A stretch of 64,000 bases of DNA from Lucinisca nassula. Lineage: Eukaryota > Mollusca > Bivalvia > Lucinida > Lucinidae. The notes under the pieces are model-generated. The model was not told where the DNA came from, searched no databases, and worked only from the letters and a program-made list of their open reading frames with translations. Both the position numbers and the translations under genes were made by a program. The stretch spans positions 150,906,082-150,970,081 of the forward strand of contig OY757015.1 in assembly GCA_963580285.1 (NCBI GenBank), given 5' to 3'. Positions 1-10,881 of the stretch are shown here, one piece after another (the first letter of the stretch is position 1; each line of letters starts with the position of its first letter).

Positions 1-425
1 TTGGTTTCATGATCTTTTCAAGATTATTTCACTTGTTTGGACCAAATCATTAATTGGAGAAAAACCACCTGACTTTCCGTTGCAAAACTTGGTGCGTCAC
101 ATGTGACACCAGCCAGGCGCGAACATGTGACACCAGCCAGGCTCGAACCACAGTGGTGAGACCTAATGATTAACCCATTTAGTACCGGAAACCGCAAAAG
201 GGGTACTTTGGCAAACAGTGCAGGCCCAGATGAGACGCCGCAGATCAGGGCCTACACTATTTGCAGGAAGTTCAGTCATTTTCCAAATCAATTTTGAAGA
301 TACCACAACCTGTCACCCCTAAATTTAGAAATGGACTCCGGCTATATATTAGGAGGAAGAATCCATTTGGTCCTAAAAGGGTTAAGAGTCAGCGCTCTTA
401 CCCAATAGACCACTGAGGCCCATTG
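1..425 (-). mobile_element. tRNA-Lys-like SINE (SINE-K), split by a MITE
   Basis: Read on the minus strand, bases 425 to 386 joined to 169 downward give a tRNA-like head: a box-A-like stretch (TGGTCTATTGGGTAAGAGC), a 7-nt anticodon loop that reads CTT, and a good B box (GGTTCGAGCC). The body that follows contains GGTGGTTTTTCTCC, shared with the copy at 6748-6935. The head is interrupted at its anticodon loop by the TTAA MITE at 170-385. The 3' end runs off the start of the window. It is a pol III retroposon, not a functional tRNA. Confidence 0.7.
170..385. mobile_element. TTAA MITE, family A
   Basis: TTAA flanks both ends. The inverted arms are TTAACCCATTTAGTACC and GGTCCTAAAAGGGTTAA, and the centre holds the palindromic core GCAAACAGTGCAGGCCC...GGGCCTACAC. 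There is no coding capacity. TTAA duplication plus CCC/GGG ends fits a piggyBac-type non-autonomous element, which is an inference. Other family A copies are at 6434, 32904, 33490 and 49311. Confidence 0.8.
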
Positions 426-487
426 GACTCCTTGCTGGATCATGAAACAAATTTGTATGAATTTTAGGAAAACTAGAATTTGTTTTT

Positions 488-840
488 CTACAAAAACACA
501 GATGTCACCCCCGTTTTTGACTGCTAAGTATAACCTTGACATTGGAGGTATTGAGCTGGGTCTAATGAAGATGAACATTTCTGCATAGTAACTATAAAAA
601 TGTTCATAGAAAAATAAAAAAGTTATTGGCTGTAAACAAAAAAAGCACTTTTTTACCTTTGACCTCTAAGTATGGCCTTGACCTTTGCGGTACAACACAT
701 CGTCTCATGATGGTTAACATTTCTGCCAAGTAATTTCATAATCCATCAAAGAATAAGGAAGTTATTGACTGTCCTTTTTTTTTACATTTGACCTCTAGGT
801 ATGACCTTGACATTGGAGGTAATGCTAACAAATAAATCAA
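488..840. repeat. 160-bp tandem array, left part
   Basis: About two degenerate monomers with 'tttgacctctaagtatg-cc-ttgacc' and 'gttaacatttctgccaagtaa'. They match the array at 3431-4790, from which they are separated by the 330-bp array. Such monomer cores are typical of bivalve rolling-circle-like repeats. Confidence 0.7.
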
Positions 841-3430
841 AGGACAATAACTTTTGAAAGGGGCATAATGCGGATGAGAAAAAAATATGTGTCAGCTAAT
901 TTTCCATAGCAAATCCATATATGAAATTTCAAAACCCTAACTTACATGGTTCTTAAGTTAATCTCGATGAAAAAAAATTACGTGTCAGCTTATTTTCCAT
1001 CAGGAACGCATATACGAAATTTCAAAACCATAGCATACATGGTTCTAAAGTTATGGATGCATCACTTTTAGCATACATTACAATAGACACAAATTACCAA
1101 AATGACAAAGGGCCATAACTCAAATTTTGTCAAAAGTTAATCAGGTCATCTACTCATCACCACCAATCTTTTCATCAACTTTCAAGACTCTAGCTATAAT
1201 AGTTTTTGAGATCTCTTGCTGACAAGATTTTATTAAAAAAACTTCAAAAGGCAATAACTCTTGAAAGAGGCATAATCCGGATGAGAAAAAAAATATGCAT
1301 CAGCTTATTTTCCATCAGGAATGCATATATGAAATTTCAAAACAATAGCATATACAGTTCTAAAGTTATGCTATGCATCACTTTTAGCATACATTGGGCA
1401 CAAATTACCAAAATGACAAAGGGCCATAACTCACAAAGTATTTTTCGGAATTTTGTCAAAAGTTAAGCAGGTCATCTACTCATCAACACCAATCTACATG
1501 TATTCACCAACATTCAAGGCTGTAGCTATAATAGTTTTTGAGATATTTTGCTGACAAGATTTTATTAAAAAAAACTTTAAAGGGCAATAACTCTTGAAAG
1601 GGGCATAATCCGGATGAGAAAAAAATGCTTGTCAGCTAATTTTCCATCAGAAATGCATATATGAAATTTCAAAACCATAGCATACACGGTTCTAAAGTTA
1701 TGCTATGCATCACTTTTAGCATATATTACAATGGGCACAAATTACCAAAATGACAAAGGGCCATAACTCACAAAGTGTTTTTCGGAATTTTGTCAAAAGT
1801 TAATCAGTCCATCCACTCATCACCACCAATATGTTCACCAACTTTCAAGGCTCTAGCTCCAATAGTTTTTGAGATATCTTGTTAAAAAAAAAATTCAAAG
1901 GGAAATAACTCTTAAAACGGGCATAATCCGGATGAGAAAAAAAATACCCGTCAGCTTATTTTCCATTAGGAATGCATATATGAAATTTCCAAACCATAGC
2001 ATACACAGTTCTAAAGTTATGCTATGCATCATTTTTAGCATTCATTACAATGGGCACAAATTACAAAAATGACAAAGGGCCATAACTCGCAAAGTATTTT
2101 TCGGAATTTTGTAAAAAGTTAATCAGTTCATATACTCATCACCACCAATATACTCAACAAGTTTCAAGGCTCTAAATCCAATAGTGTTTGAGATGTTTTG
2201 CTGACAAGATTTTATTAAAAAAAAATTCAAAGGGCAATAACTCTTGATAGGGGCATAATCCGGACGAGGAAATAAATACGCGTCAGCTAATTTTCCATGA
2301 TGAATCAATATATGAAATTTCAAAACACTAGCATACACAGTTCTAAAGTTATGCTATGCATCACTTTTAGCATACATTACAATGGGCACAAATTACCAAA
2401 ATGACAAAGGGTCATAACTCACAAAGTATTTTTCATAATTTTGTCAAAAGTTAATCAGTTCATCTACTCATCACCACCAATATATTCACCAACTTTCAAG
2501 GCTCTAGCTCCAATAGTTTTTGAGATATCTTGCTGACAAGATTTTATTTAAAAAATTTCAAAGGGGAATAACTCTTGAAAGGGGCATAATCCTGACGAGA
2601 AAAAAAATACGCATCAGCTTATTTTCCATCAGAAATGCATATATGAAATTTCAAAACCATAGCATACACGGTTCTAAAGTTATGCTATGCATCACTTTTA
2701 GCATACATTACAATGGGCACAAATTACCAAAATGACAAAGGGCCATAACTCACAAAGTATTTTTAGGAATTTTGTCATAAGTTAATCAGTTCATCTACTC
2801 ATCTCCAACAATCAATTCACCAACTTTCAAGGCTCTAGCTCCAATAATTTTTGAGATATCTTGCTGACAAGATTTATTAAAAAAAATTTCAAAGGGCAAT
2901 AACTCTTGAAAGGGGCATAATCTGGACAAGAAAAAAAATATGTGTCTGCTAATTTTCCATGAGGAATTCATATATGAAATTTCAAAACACTAGCATACAC
3001 GATTCTAAAGTTATGCTATGCATCACTTTTAGCATACATTACAACGGGCACAAATTACCAATATGACAAAGGGCCATAACTCACAAAGTGTTTATCGGAA
3101 TTTTGTCATAGGTTAATCAGTTCATCTACTTATCTCCAACAATCTATTCACCAACTTTCAAGGCTCTAGCTCCAATAGTTTTTGAGATATCTTGCTGACA
3201 AGATTTTATTTAAAAAATTTCAAAGGGCAATAACTCTTGAAAGGGGCATAATCCGGACAAGAAAAAAAATACGCATCAGCTAATTTTCCATGAGGAATCA
3301 ATATATGAAATTTCCAAACACTAGCATACACGGTTCTAAAGTTATGCTATTCATCACTTTTAGCATACATTACAATGGGCACAAAGTACCAAAATGACAA
3401 AGGGCCATAACTCACAAAGTATTTTTTCGG
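841..3430. repeat. 330-bp tandem array, about 7.5 monomers
   Basis: The phrase 'ggcataatccgga' recurs near 1271, 1602, 1922, 2253, 2583, 2913 and 3246, a period of about 330 bp. Each monomer joins two modules: one begins 'gggcaataactcttgaaagg', and the other ('gccataactcacaaagta...gagatatcttgctgacaaga') is homologous to the 155-bp satellite at 60.7-64 kb. Open frames inside it follow the repeat and are not genes. Confidence 0.9.
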
Positions 3431-4790
3431 ATTGGGGGCATAATAAGAAACTTATTGACAGAACACAAAAAAGGCCCTTTTTTTACCTTTAACCTCTATG
3501 AATGACCTTGACCTCTCAGGAACCAAACTGGTTCATGCGTGCAACACATCATCTCATGGTGGTTAACATTTCTGCCTAGCAATTTCAAAATCCATCTAAA
3601 AATAAGAAAGTTATTGACCAAACACGAAAAAAGGCCCCTTTTTTAACTTTGACCTCTAAGTATGACCTTGACCTTTGAGGTACCAACCTGGATCATGCGC
3701 GCAACACATTGCCTTATATTGGTTATCGTCTCATGGTGGTTAACATTTCTGCCAAGTACTTTCAAAATCCATCTAAAAATAAGGAAGTTATTGACAAAAC
3801 ACAAAAAAGGCCCCTTTTTTACTTTTAACCTCTATGTATGACCTTGACCTTTCAGGTACCAAACTGGGTCATGCGTGCAACACATCATCTCATGGTGGTT
3901 AACATTTCTGCAAAGCAATTTCAAAATCCATCTAAAAATAAGAAAGTTATTGACCAAACACGAAAAAAGGCCCCTTTTTTTGTAATTTGACCTCTATGTA
4001 TGACCTTGACATTTTAGGTACCAAACTGAGTCATGCATGCAACACATCATCTCATGATAGTTAACATTTTTGCCAAGTAACTTCAAATTCTATCTAAAAA
4101 TAAGCAAGTTATTGACAAAACCCGAAAAAAGGCCCCTTTTTTTACCTTTGACCTCTAAGTATGACATTGACCTTTGAGGTACCAACCTGGGTCATGCGTG
4201 CAACACATTGCCTTATATTGGTTAACATTTCTGCCAAGTGATTTCAAAATCCATCTCAAAATAAGAAAGTTATTGACCAAATACGAAAAAAAGGCCCCCT
4301 TTTTGACCTTTGACCTCTAAGTATGACCTTGACCTTTGAGGTACCGACCTGCCTCATGTGCACCACACATCGTCTCATGGATGTTAATAATTATGCCAAG
4401 TAATTTTAAAATCCATCTCAAAATTAGAAAGTTATTGACCAAATTTGAAAAAAGGCCCCTTTTTTGACCTTTGACCTCTAAGTATGACCTTGACCTTTGA
4501 GGTACCGACCTGCCGCATGCGCACCACACATTGTCTTATGGTTGTTAATAATTATGCCAAGTAATTTTAAAATCCATCTCAAAATAAAAAAGTTATTGAC
4601 CAAATATGAAAAAAAGGCCCCTTTTTTGACCTTTGACCTCTAAGTATGACCTTGACCTTTGAGGTACAGACCTGCCTCATGCGCACCACACATCGTCTTA
4701 TGGTTGTTAATATTTCTGCCAAGTAATTTTAAAATCCATCAAAAAATAAGAAAGTTATTGACCGGACACGATTTGCCCATACATATATAC
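3431..4790. repeat. 160-bp tandem array, right part, about 8 monomers
   Basis: 'gttattgac' recurs near 3452, 3613, 3788, 3947, 4112, 4270, 4432, 4594 and 4757, so the monomers are about 160-175 bp. Each carries 'tttgacctctaagtatgacc' and 'gcgtgcaacacatcgtctca'. No coding signal. Confidence 0.9.
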
Positions 4791-5031
4791 ATACCAACAA
4801 ACTTCCAAGGGAGATAATTCAAAAAGTGTAAAGGCGAGAGTTATAGTTCTTGCCCACTGCACGTTGTCTAATGTTGATTAATATTTATACGAAGTTTTGT
4901 GAAGATAGCTCTAACGGTTTTCAAGTTACAGAGGGGACACGAAAGTGTGACAGACAGACAGACGGACAGACAGACGCCCGGGGGAAAAACAATATGTCTC
5001 TCCGAAAAAAATTTTTTCGGGGGAGACATAA
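4791..5031 (+). repeat. 3' end of the array-bearing element, with hairpin
   Basis: After the last monomer comes a non-repeated tail, a GACA/GACG-rich stretch (from about 4949) and a near-perfect hairpin at 4993-5030 (TATGTCTCTCCGAAAAAA against TTTTTTCGGGGGAGACATA). This order of tandem core, GAC-rich linker and terminal hairpin recurs in the RC-like elements of this window. Confidence 0.65.
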
Positions 5032-5119
5032 TTACTGCAAGTTCTCAAGGTGTCCGAATTTTTAGGATTATTTCTTATTTTGCAGACAGTCTGTTGGCAG
5101 ACGATTCACACTACATGTA

Positions 5120-5225
5120 TATGTCTAACCGATGTCCTGCTGTACACCACAACCCCTACCTTTGCAAACAATGTACATCCAATGTAGATCCAATCAGGAT
5201 CTATACTGTTTGTCATTGAATGAAT
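5120..5225. repeat. Degenerate MITE fragment (palindromic core)
   Basis: 'tgtcctgctg', 'cacaacccctacctttgcaaacaatg' (split) and 'atcaggatctatactgtttg' resemble the left end and core of TTAA MITE family B, but the middle and the right end are missing. Confidence 0.4.
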
Positions 5226-5347
5226 ACAATATATCAAGGTTAGTCAGATATGGATGTGGCAAAACTCTATCATTCAGAAGGTTTATATTCTATTGTGTCT
5301 GGAACTTTGAAAAGTACAAAGTTACTTTCAGACAAGCTTATGGAACA

Positions 5348-5650
5348 TTTGTTTGTTTGATTTGAGGTTTAACATCCCTGTCAACACTGTAAAGGTCATT
5401 TTGGAGACGTTGCTTCCAATTTTGTGGGACTTTTACCCGACATTGAGATGAAATGACATTTCAAGCCCTGTCACCCAATGAAACCAATAGGGTTTATTAG
5501 CATGGACGGTCCGCCTCGCACCGTGGTTCCTGGACAGGCTTAGATCCTCTAAGCGGTTTACCAGTACTACTGTGCGGGCCGGATTCAGCTCTGCATGGAA
5601 GCATCATGCAGCCCATATATTTCTTCAAGCCCCTATGGGCGGGGGCCGTA
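5348..5650 (-). mobile_element. SINE-F copy
   Basis: A retroposon of about 300 bp. On the minus strand it begins near GGCCCCGCCC and ends 'GTTAAACCTCAAATCAAACA', an AAAC-type tail. Fourteen full or partial copies lie in the window, several with 13-bp TSDs. I see no clear box A/B, so the promoter type is unknown. Short frames through it are repeat-derived. Confidence 0.75.
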
Positions 5651-5718
5651 ACTAGATTATGGAAGAACTTTAAACTTATTAAGTTCTACCAGATTAGTCT
5701 ATTAATTTTGTGATGGAG

Positions 5719-6030
5719 TTATCCAGTCTGATTCCAACCTGTACTTATTGAACAGATTACAGGAACTCCTATAGGGCACACAACATTAATACAACATCGT
5801 ATCAACGTCCGATACAACGTCAAGACATTGCATCGACACTGATGTGACATTGCAAAGACATCATGTGCCCGCTGGGCTTGACGGTTCACATTTTCAGAAA
5901 AATCCAGCACCTGCTCAAAGAGAGTTTTTATGACTTTTATGCAGTCCAGTGGCAAACAGTTTGCTCCATCAGGAGTGGTCAGACCTATGTCCAACCCAGT
6001 TGTCAAAAATTTTCTTTCAAATCAGTGGGG
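5719..6030 (-). other. Unrecognised open frame, partly repetitive
   Basis: A minus-strand open frame covers this stretch. Its upstream half (about 5880-6020) has ordinary protein-like composition (for example DCIKVIKTLFEQVLDFSE). Its downstream half lies in a short-period repeat ('aacgt', 'gatac' units) that starts at 'cccagcgggcac', a motif usual in dispersed repeats. There is no ATG at the head of the good part. It could be a host exon next to a repeat or chance. I do not recognise it. Confidence 0.25.
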
Positions 6031-6433
6031 TAACTTCGGTAAACAGTGACCAATGACCCAATATTGTAATCAACAGTTCATGCTTCAAAGAGCCTATCAC
6101 TTTACTTTGATAAATATGTCTAGGCCAAAACAATTATACACAACAAAATGAAACCATTTTTCAAGCAGTCATGAGTTCATGTAAATGAGAAAGCCTTTTA
6201 TATAAATTGAATTGCAAACGAAAGATCAAACATTGACAGATTTAAGACTGGCTTTCCATTTACCAAAACAAAAATTTGGACTTCAGAACTCCGTTGGGAG
6301 TCTATGGCAATTAAAAAAGTCACAAAATTTAATACCATTTAAAACGCGCCATTCAGTTAATCAAGCCATTGTGCAAACACGTACAATATCAAGCTTTCCA
6401 TTTAATCAGAGCCACTTTCAGTGACTATCATTT

Positions 6434-6663
6434 TTAACCCATTGTATACTAGTGGACTCTTCCATTGCTATATGTTGGACAAGTCCATTTGTCATATAAG
6501 GGATGTCAGGCCTATTTTTCCATTTTTATTCTATTTTTGATGGAACATTTTGTTAGCAAAAAGTGCAGGCCCTGCTCAGACACCGCGTTCTGTGGCGTCT
6601 GATCTGGGCCTGCACTGTTTGCCAAGCTACCCCTTCAGGGATTTCCCACATACAATGGGTTAA
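6434..6663. mobile_element. TTAA MITE, family A
   Basis: Begins TTAACCCATTGTATACTAG and ends ACATACAATGGGTTAA, with the core at about 6559-6625 (GTGCAGGCCCTGCTCAGAC ... GTCTGATCTGGGCCTGCAC). Flanked by TTAA. The two core arms carry T opposite T at the otherwise paired site. Confidence 0.8.
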
Positions 6664-6747
6664 CTTTGACAGTGATAAATTCATAGAACTAGACTTTTCT
6701 CTTTTTGCTCTACTACCTTTTCAACCATGTAGACATGGTACAGATAT

Positions 6748-6935
6748 GGCATAGTGGTTAAGAGCCCTGATTCTTGATCATTAGGCCTCTGACCGCTATG
6801 ATCGCTCGGGTCTCACATCTGAGATGCAAAGTTAGGCAACAGATGGTCAGGTGGTTTTTCTCCAGGTACTCTGGTTTTTGCTCATCTCTGATTAACTATC
6901 AGCTCAAAATAAGTGAAATAATCTTGAAAGGACCA
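6748..6935 (+). mobile_element. tRNA-Lys-like SINE (SINE-K)
   Basis: The head GGCATAGTGGTTAAGAGC keeps a box-A-like start, an anticodon stem-loop reading CTT ('tgattcttgatca') and a decayed B box ('gctcgggtctcac'). The body shares 'caggtggtttttctccaggt' and 'aagtgaaataatcttgaaa' with the minus-strand copy at 1-425. Confidence 0.65.
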
Positions 6936-6984
6936 TAAAATCAACAAAAGAAAAAAAAAGACTGGTACAAATTCCTATGGGAAC

Positions 6985-7363
6985 AGTTTAGATGCAGATG
7001 TGAGGGCGCATAAAGGATCTACACTGTTCCCCATCCTATTACTGATTTTGACCTCAATAAAATATGATCCTCTTCAGGTCATTGGGAACAATAACTGGAC
7101 AGTTTCACCAAAATCCCTAGAGAAACATAGAAGTTACGGAGACAAGAACTTCTACTGATAAAATGGCAAAAAGTGAAAAAGGGCCATAACTTTGGAAATC
7201 AGTCTAAGAGTCACCTCAATCAAATATGATCATCATCAGGTCATAGGAATAATAACTGGAAAGTTTTATCAAAATCCCTTGAGAAATGTAGGACAAGATG
7301 CGGAGACAAGAACTTCTGTTGATAAAATGGCAAAAACAGACGAAGGACCATAACTCTGGAAAA
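6985..7363. repeat. Tandem array of about 160-bp units, truncated
   Basis: About 2.3 monomers with 'aaaagggccataactttgga', 'atgatc-tcatcaggtcat' and 'gagacaagaacttct'. It is cut at 7363 by the RC-like element that starts at 7364. Confidence 0.7.
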
Positions 7364-7808
7364 CAAGAGGCCCATGGGCCACTACGCTAACCAGAGTTCA
7401 ATTGCGCTAAATGGCCGGCGCCCTGGTGGCCATATTAATTTTTTCGACAGTCTATTCAATGTTTGCATGAATACCCAAGAACTTAAAATGCTAAGAATGC
7501 ACTTAACTTACTGGTAACATATATGCTAGTACTTTGGTGTCAGCCCATTCTTGGGGTTCATTCCTTGCTTGGATCCTTTTGGGGTTGGTCAGCCATACAG
7601 GGCAAAGGTCAACAAATGACCTTGACCTTTGGAATTGATTCCCTTCCATGCAGCTGATTGCAAATATCAATTCTGATTCCACTGGCTACAAAAGAATCAG
7701 AAATATCCAGTTTTGTCATTGATGTCATTTGAAGAAATTGTTTGTGGACGCACACATGCATGACTGACAAAAAGTGATCCCAAAAGCTCAACCTGACAGG
7801 TGAGCTAA
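7364..7808 (+). mobile_element. RC-like (Helitron/Helentron-type) element, short
   Basis: Starts CAAGAGGCCCATGGGCC, a palindromic start shared with other copies, and ends 'agctcaacctgacaggtgagctaa', a short terminal hairpin followed by TAA. The interior (445 bp in all) has no tandem core. Left flank 'ctctggaaaa', right flank 'aaaccgtagg', with no obvious TSD. The class is inferred from the empty-site comparison at 33553-35536. Confidence 0.6.
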
Positions 7809-7959
7809 AAACCGTAGGGTGTGCAAGTTTTTTCTGGGCCTGACTAGCTAGTTTCTGCCAACTAGGCCTCTTTAGTGACCCTCAAATATTTTCAGATTTC
7901 TGCAGTGGAATCAATGATCCCAAAGGACTAAAAAATATAACCCACACTATGAGTTAAGC
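7809..7959. other. Linker between repeats
   Basis: About 150 bp with no recognisable gene; it leads into the 140-bp array. Confidence 0.3.
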
Positions 7960-9725
7960 AAACCTGAATCTCCATGTCATCTCGATGCCCCTCATCAAGT
8001 TTCAGCTCGATCCCACGTTTGGTTCAGAAGCAGATGTCATTTAAGAACTTCAAGAAAGCTGTCATGAAGGCCAGCTTGATAATGGAAATAGAACAATTAC
8101 AGGTGCTTTGAAGAATTTCAAGATGGCCGCCATCTGGGACATCTGAATGCCAAAAATTTAGCAATTCTGAATCTCCATGTCACCCATATGCCTCCACCAA
8201 TTTCAACTCAATGCAACAGACTATTAGGTAGCAGATGTGGTTTGAAGATTTTCAAGATGACCAATGTGACAGCTATCTGGGATATCAGAACAGAATGGTG
8301 CCAAGAAGTTTGAATCTCCCTGTAACCCCTATGCCTCTCTCAATAAGTTGCAACGCGGTCTGACTTCAGTTCAAGAGCAGGCTGCAGCTGTCCTTTAAAG
8401 AATTTTCAAGATGGCTACCATGGCAGCCATCTTTGATATAGGAATGGAATAATTTAAGCTTATCTGAATCTCCATGCTTCCTTGATGCCTCTCATCAATA
8501 GCTCAATACTTTGGTAAAGGAAATGTCTTTTAAAGAATTTCAAGATGGCCACCACGGCAGCCATCTTTGAAATTGGAATGGAACTATTTAAGCAAATCTG
8601 AATCTCCATGTCAACCTGTTGCCTCCTATCAAGTTTCAGCTCAATCTGACCTTCTGGCCACTGGCAGCCATCTTGTGTATAGGAAAAGAACAATTTTAGC
8701 AAATCTAGATCTCCATGTCACCCCAATGCCTCCCATCAAGTTTCAGCTTGATCCGACCTTTCATTCAGGAGCAGATGCAGTTTGAAGAATGGCGGCTATC
8801 TTGGACATTGGAAAGGAATGATTTTAGTAAATCTGAATCTCCATGTCACCCTTCACCCGGATCCCACCCATAAATGTTCAGCTTAATTCAACCTTTGGTT
8901 CGAGAGATGTCGTTTGAAGAATTTCAAGATGGCCGGCAACTTAGATATCCGAACAGAATTTTAGAAAATCTGAATCTCCATGTCGCCCCGGTGCCTTCAA
9001 CCAAGTTTCAGCTCCATCCAACTTTGGGTTCAGGAGGAGATGTGGTTTGAAGAATTTCACGATGGAGACCATGGTGGCCATCTTGTATATCGGAATGGAA
9101 TGATTTTAATAAATCCGAGTCGCCCAAATGCCTCCTATCAAGTTTCAGCTTGATCTGACCTCAGGTTCGAGAAATCTGGATCTCCATCTCGCCATGATGC
9201 TTCCAATCACGTTTCAGCTCAATCCAACCTTTGGTTCAAGAGGAGATGTCGTTTGAAGAATATCCAGATGGCCACCATTGCAGCCATCTTGGATTTCAGT
9301 ACAGAACAATTTTAGCAAATCTGACTCTCCATGTCAACTCAATGCCTCCCATCAAGTTTCAGCTCAATCAGACCTTTGTTTTTGGGAGATGTTGTTTGAA
9401 GAATTTCAAGACGGCTGGCATGGCAGCCATCTTTGATATCTGAACAGAATGATTAGCAAATCTGAATCTCCAAGTCGCCCCGATGCCTCCCATGAAGTTT
9501 CAACTTGATCAAACCTCTGGTTTAGGAGGAAATGTCTTTTGAAGAGTTTCAAGATGGCTTCCATGGTGGCCATCTTGTATATTGAAATGGAACAATTTTG
9601 GCAAATCTGAATCTCCATGTCACCCCAATGCCTCCCATCAAGTTTCAGCTTGATTCAAACGCTGGTTCGGGAGAAGATGTAATATGAAGAATTTCCAGAT
9701 GGCCACCATGGCTGCTATCGTGTAC
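7960..9725. repeat. About 140-bp tandem array ('caagatggccgccat')
   Basis: About 12 diverged units, each with 'aatctgaatctccatgtcac', 'cctcccatcaagtttcagct' and 'gaagaatttcaagatggcc'. The period is about 110-150 bp. A related fragment with its terminal region is at 17935-18266. Likely the core of a decayed RC-like element whose ends are missing here. Confidence 0.85.
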
Positions 9726-10025
9726 CCTGTTTAGACGACGCATTAGTTCCAAAGTAGATGCGCATTATCCGTTTAAATTAACCTCATTAATTCGATGGAA
9801 ATGTTTATATCGCTGCAACTTAATCTACCTCAAGACCTAGTAGCAGATTTGCATTTAATTTTCCTTCGCTTTAAACTGTCTGTCTAAACAGCTGCAGCGC
9901 ATCAGAAGCGCAATAAAGTTATAATTACAATTAACGCATTCATTACACCGTGTGTAAAAAAAAATCCTTCCCTTCAATTTTGATAATGTGACAGGAAACA
10001 AATGAGCATTAATGAAATATTAAAA
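9726..10025. other. Intervening sequence, possible small MITE
   Basis: No gene seen. 'ccctgtttagacgacgc' near 9728 and 'gtctgtctaaacagctg' near 9878 form a weak inverted pair about 165 bp apart, so a small degenerate MITE is possible. The rest is AT-rich without structure I can name. Confidence 0.25.
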
Positions 10026-10214
10026 CAAGAGGGCCATGATGGCCCTGGATCACTCTCCTGATCCATATTGTACAAACGAAATTGTAGGTAATATATGGTG
10101 GGGTAGAGGGTTTGAGCAATTTTGGTTGGACCCAAGGAACATTTCTGTGAAATCAATTCAAAATCAGTCTGGCTGTTTAGGAGTAGAAGTCATTTTGAGA
10201 AGTAGCAGTCATTT

Positions 10215-10382
10215 TTGATGAAATGACTTCTCAAACCCTGCCGCCCAATCAAACCAATAGGGTTTAAATGCATAGACGGTTCCACTTGCACCACTTTGTC
10301 TGGGCAGGCTAAGACCTTCAAAGAGGTTTACCAATACTCCTGTAGAAGCACCATGCAGCCAAGCCCTGATTGGTGGGGGCCA
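10215..10382 (-). mobile_element. SINE-F fragment
   Basis: Matches the middle of SINE-F ('gatgaaatgacttctcaaac', 'accaatagggttta', 'gggcaggct-agacct') up to 'ggtgggggcc'. Both the AAAC-tail end and a block near the head are missing. Confidence 0.65.
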
Positions 10383-10881
10383 AAACTTTCGAAAGATGTC
10401 TGTCTCTAAAAGGGAATGTTCCATACAAAATTGCTCAAAATATTTTGCTTAATTGAGCATGATGGCCACCAGAGCTAAAAAGCTCAAACCTTGTTAAAAG
10501 GTTTTTCTATTTTTAGTTCTGGTGGCCATCTTGTTCATCCAAGCGGAACATTCTGAACAATTCTGGTAAAGGATCACGCAAGGAACATTCCTGTGAAATA
10601 TTTTCAAAATCCATACACTCATTACATTAAGGAGGAGAAGTCGTCTGAAGGTTTTTTCTATTTTTAGCTCTGACAGCCATCTTGTTCACCCGAGCGGAAT
10701 GGTTTGAGCAATTTTGGTGGTGGGTCACCCAAGGCACATTCCTGTGAAGTAATTTCAAAATCCATCCACTGGTCAAGGAGAAGAAATCGTTTTAAGATTT
10801 TTCTATTTTTAGTTCTGGTGGCCATCTTGTTCACCAGAGCAGAACAGTTTGAGCAAATTTGGTAGAGGATCACCCAAGGAA

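Noticed and set aside
1206..2735. Repeated open frames of 65-90 codons
   Set aside because: They recur with the 330-bp satellite period and use its AT-rich phrases; no protein family.
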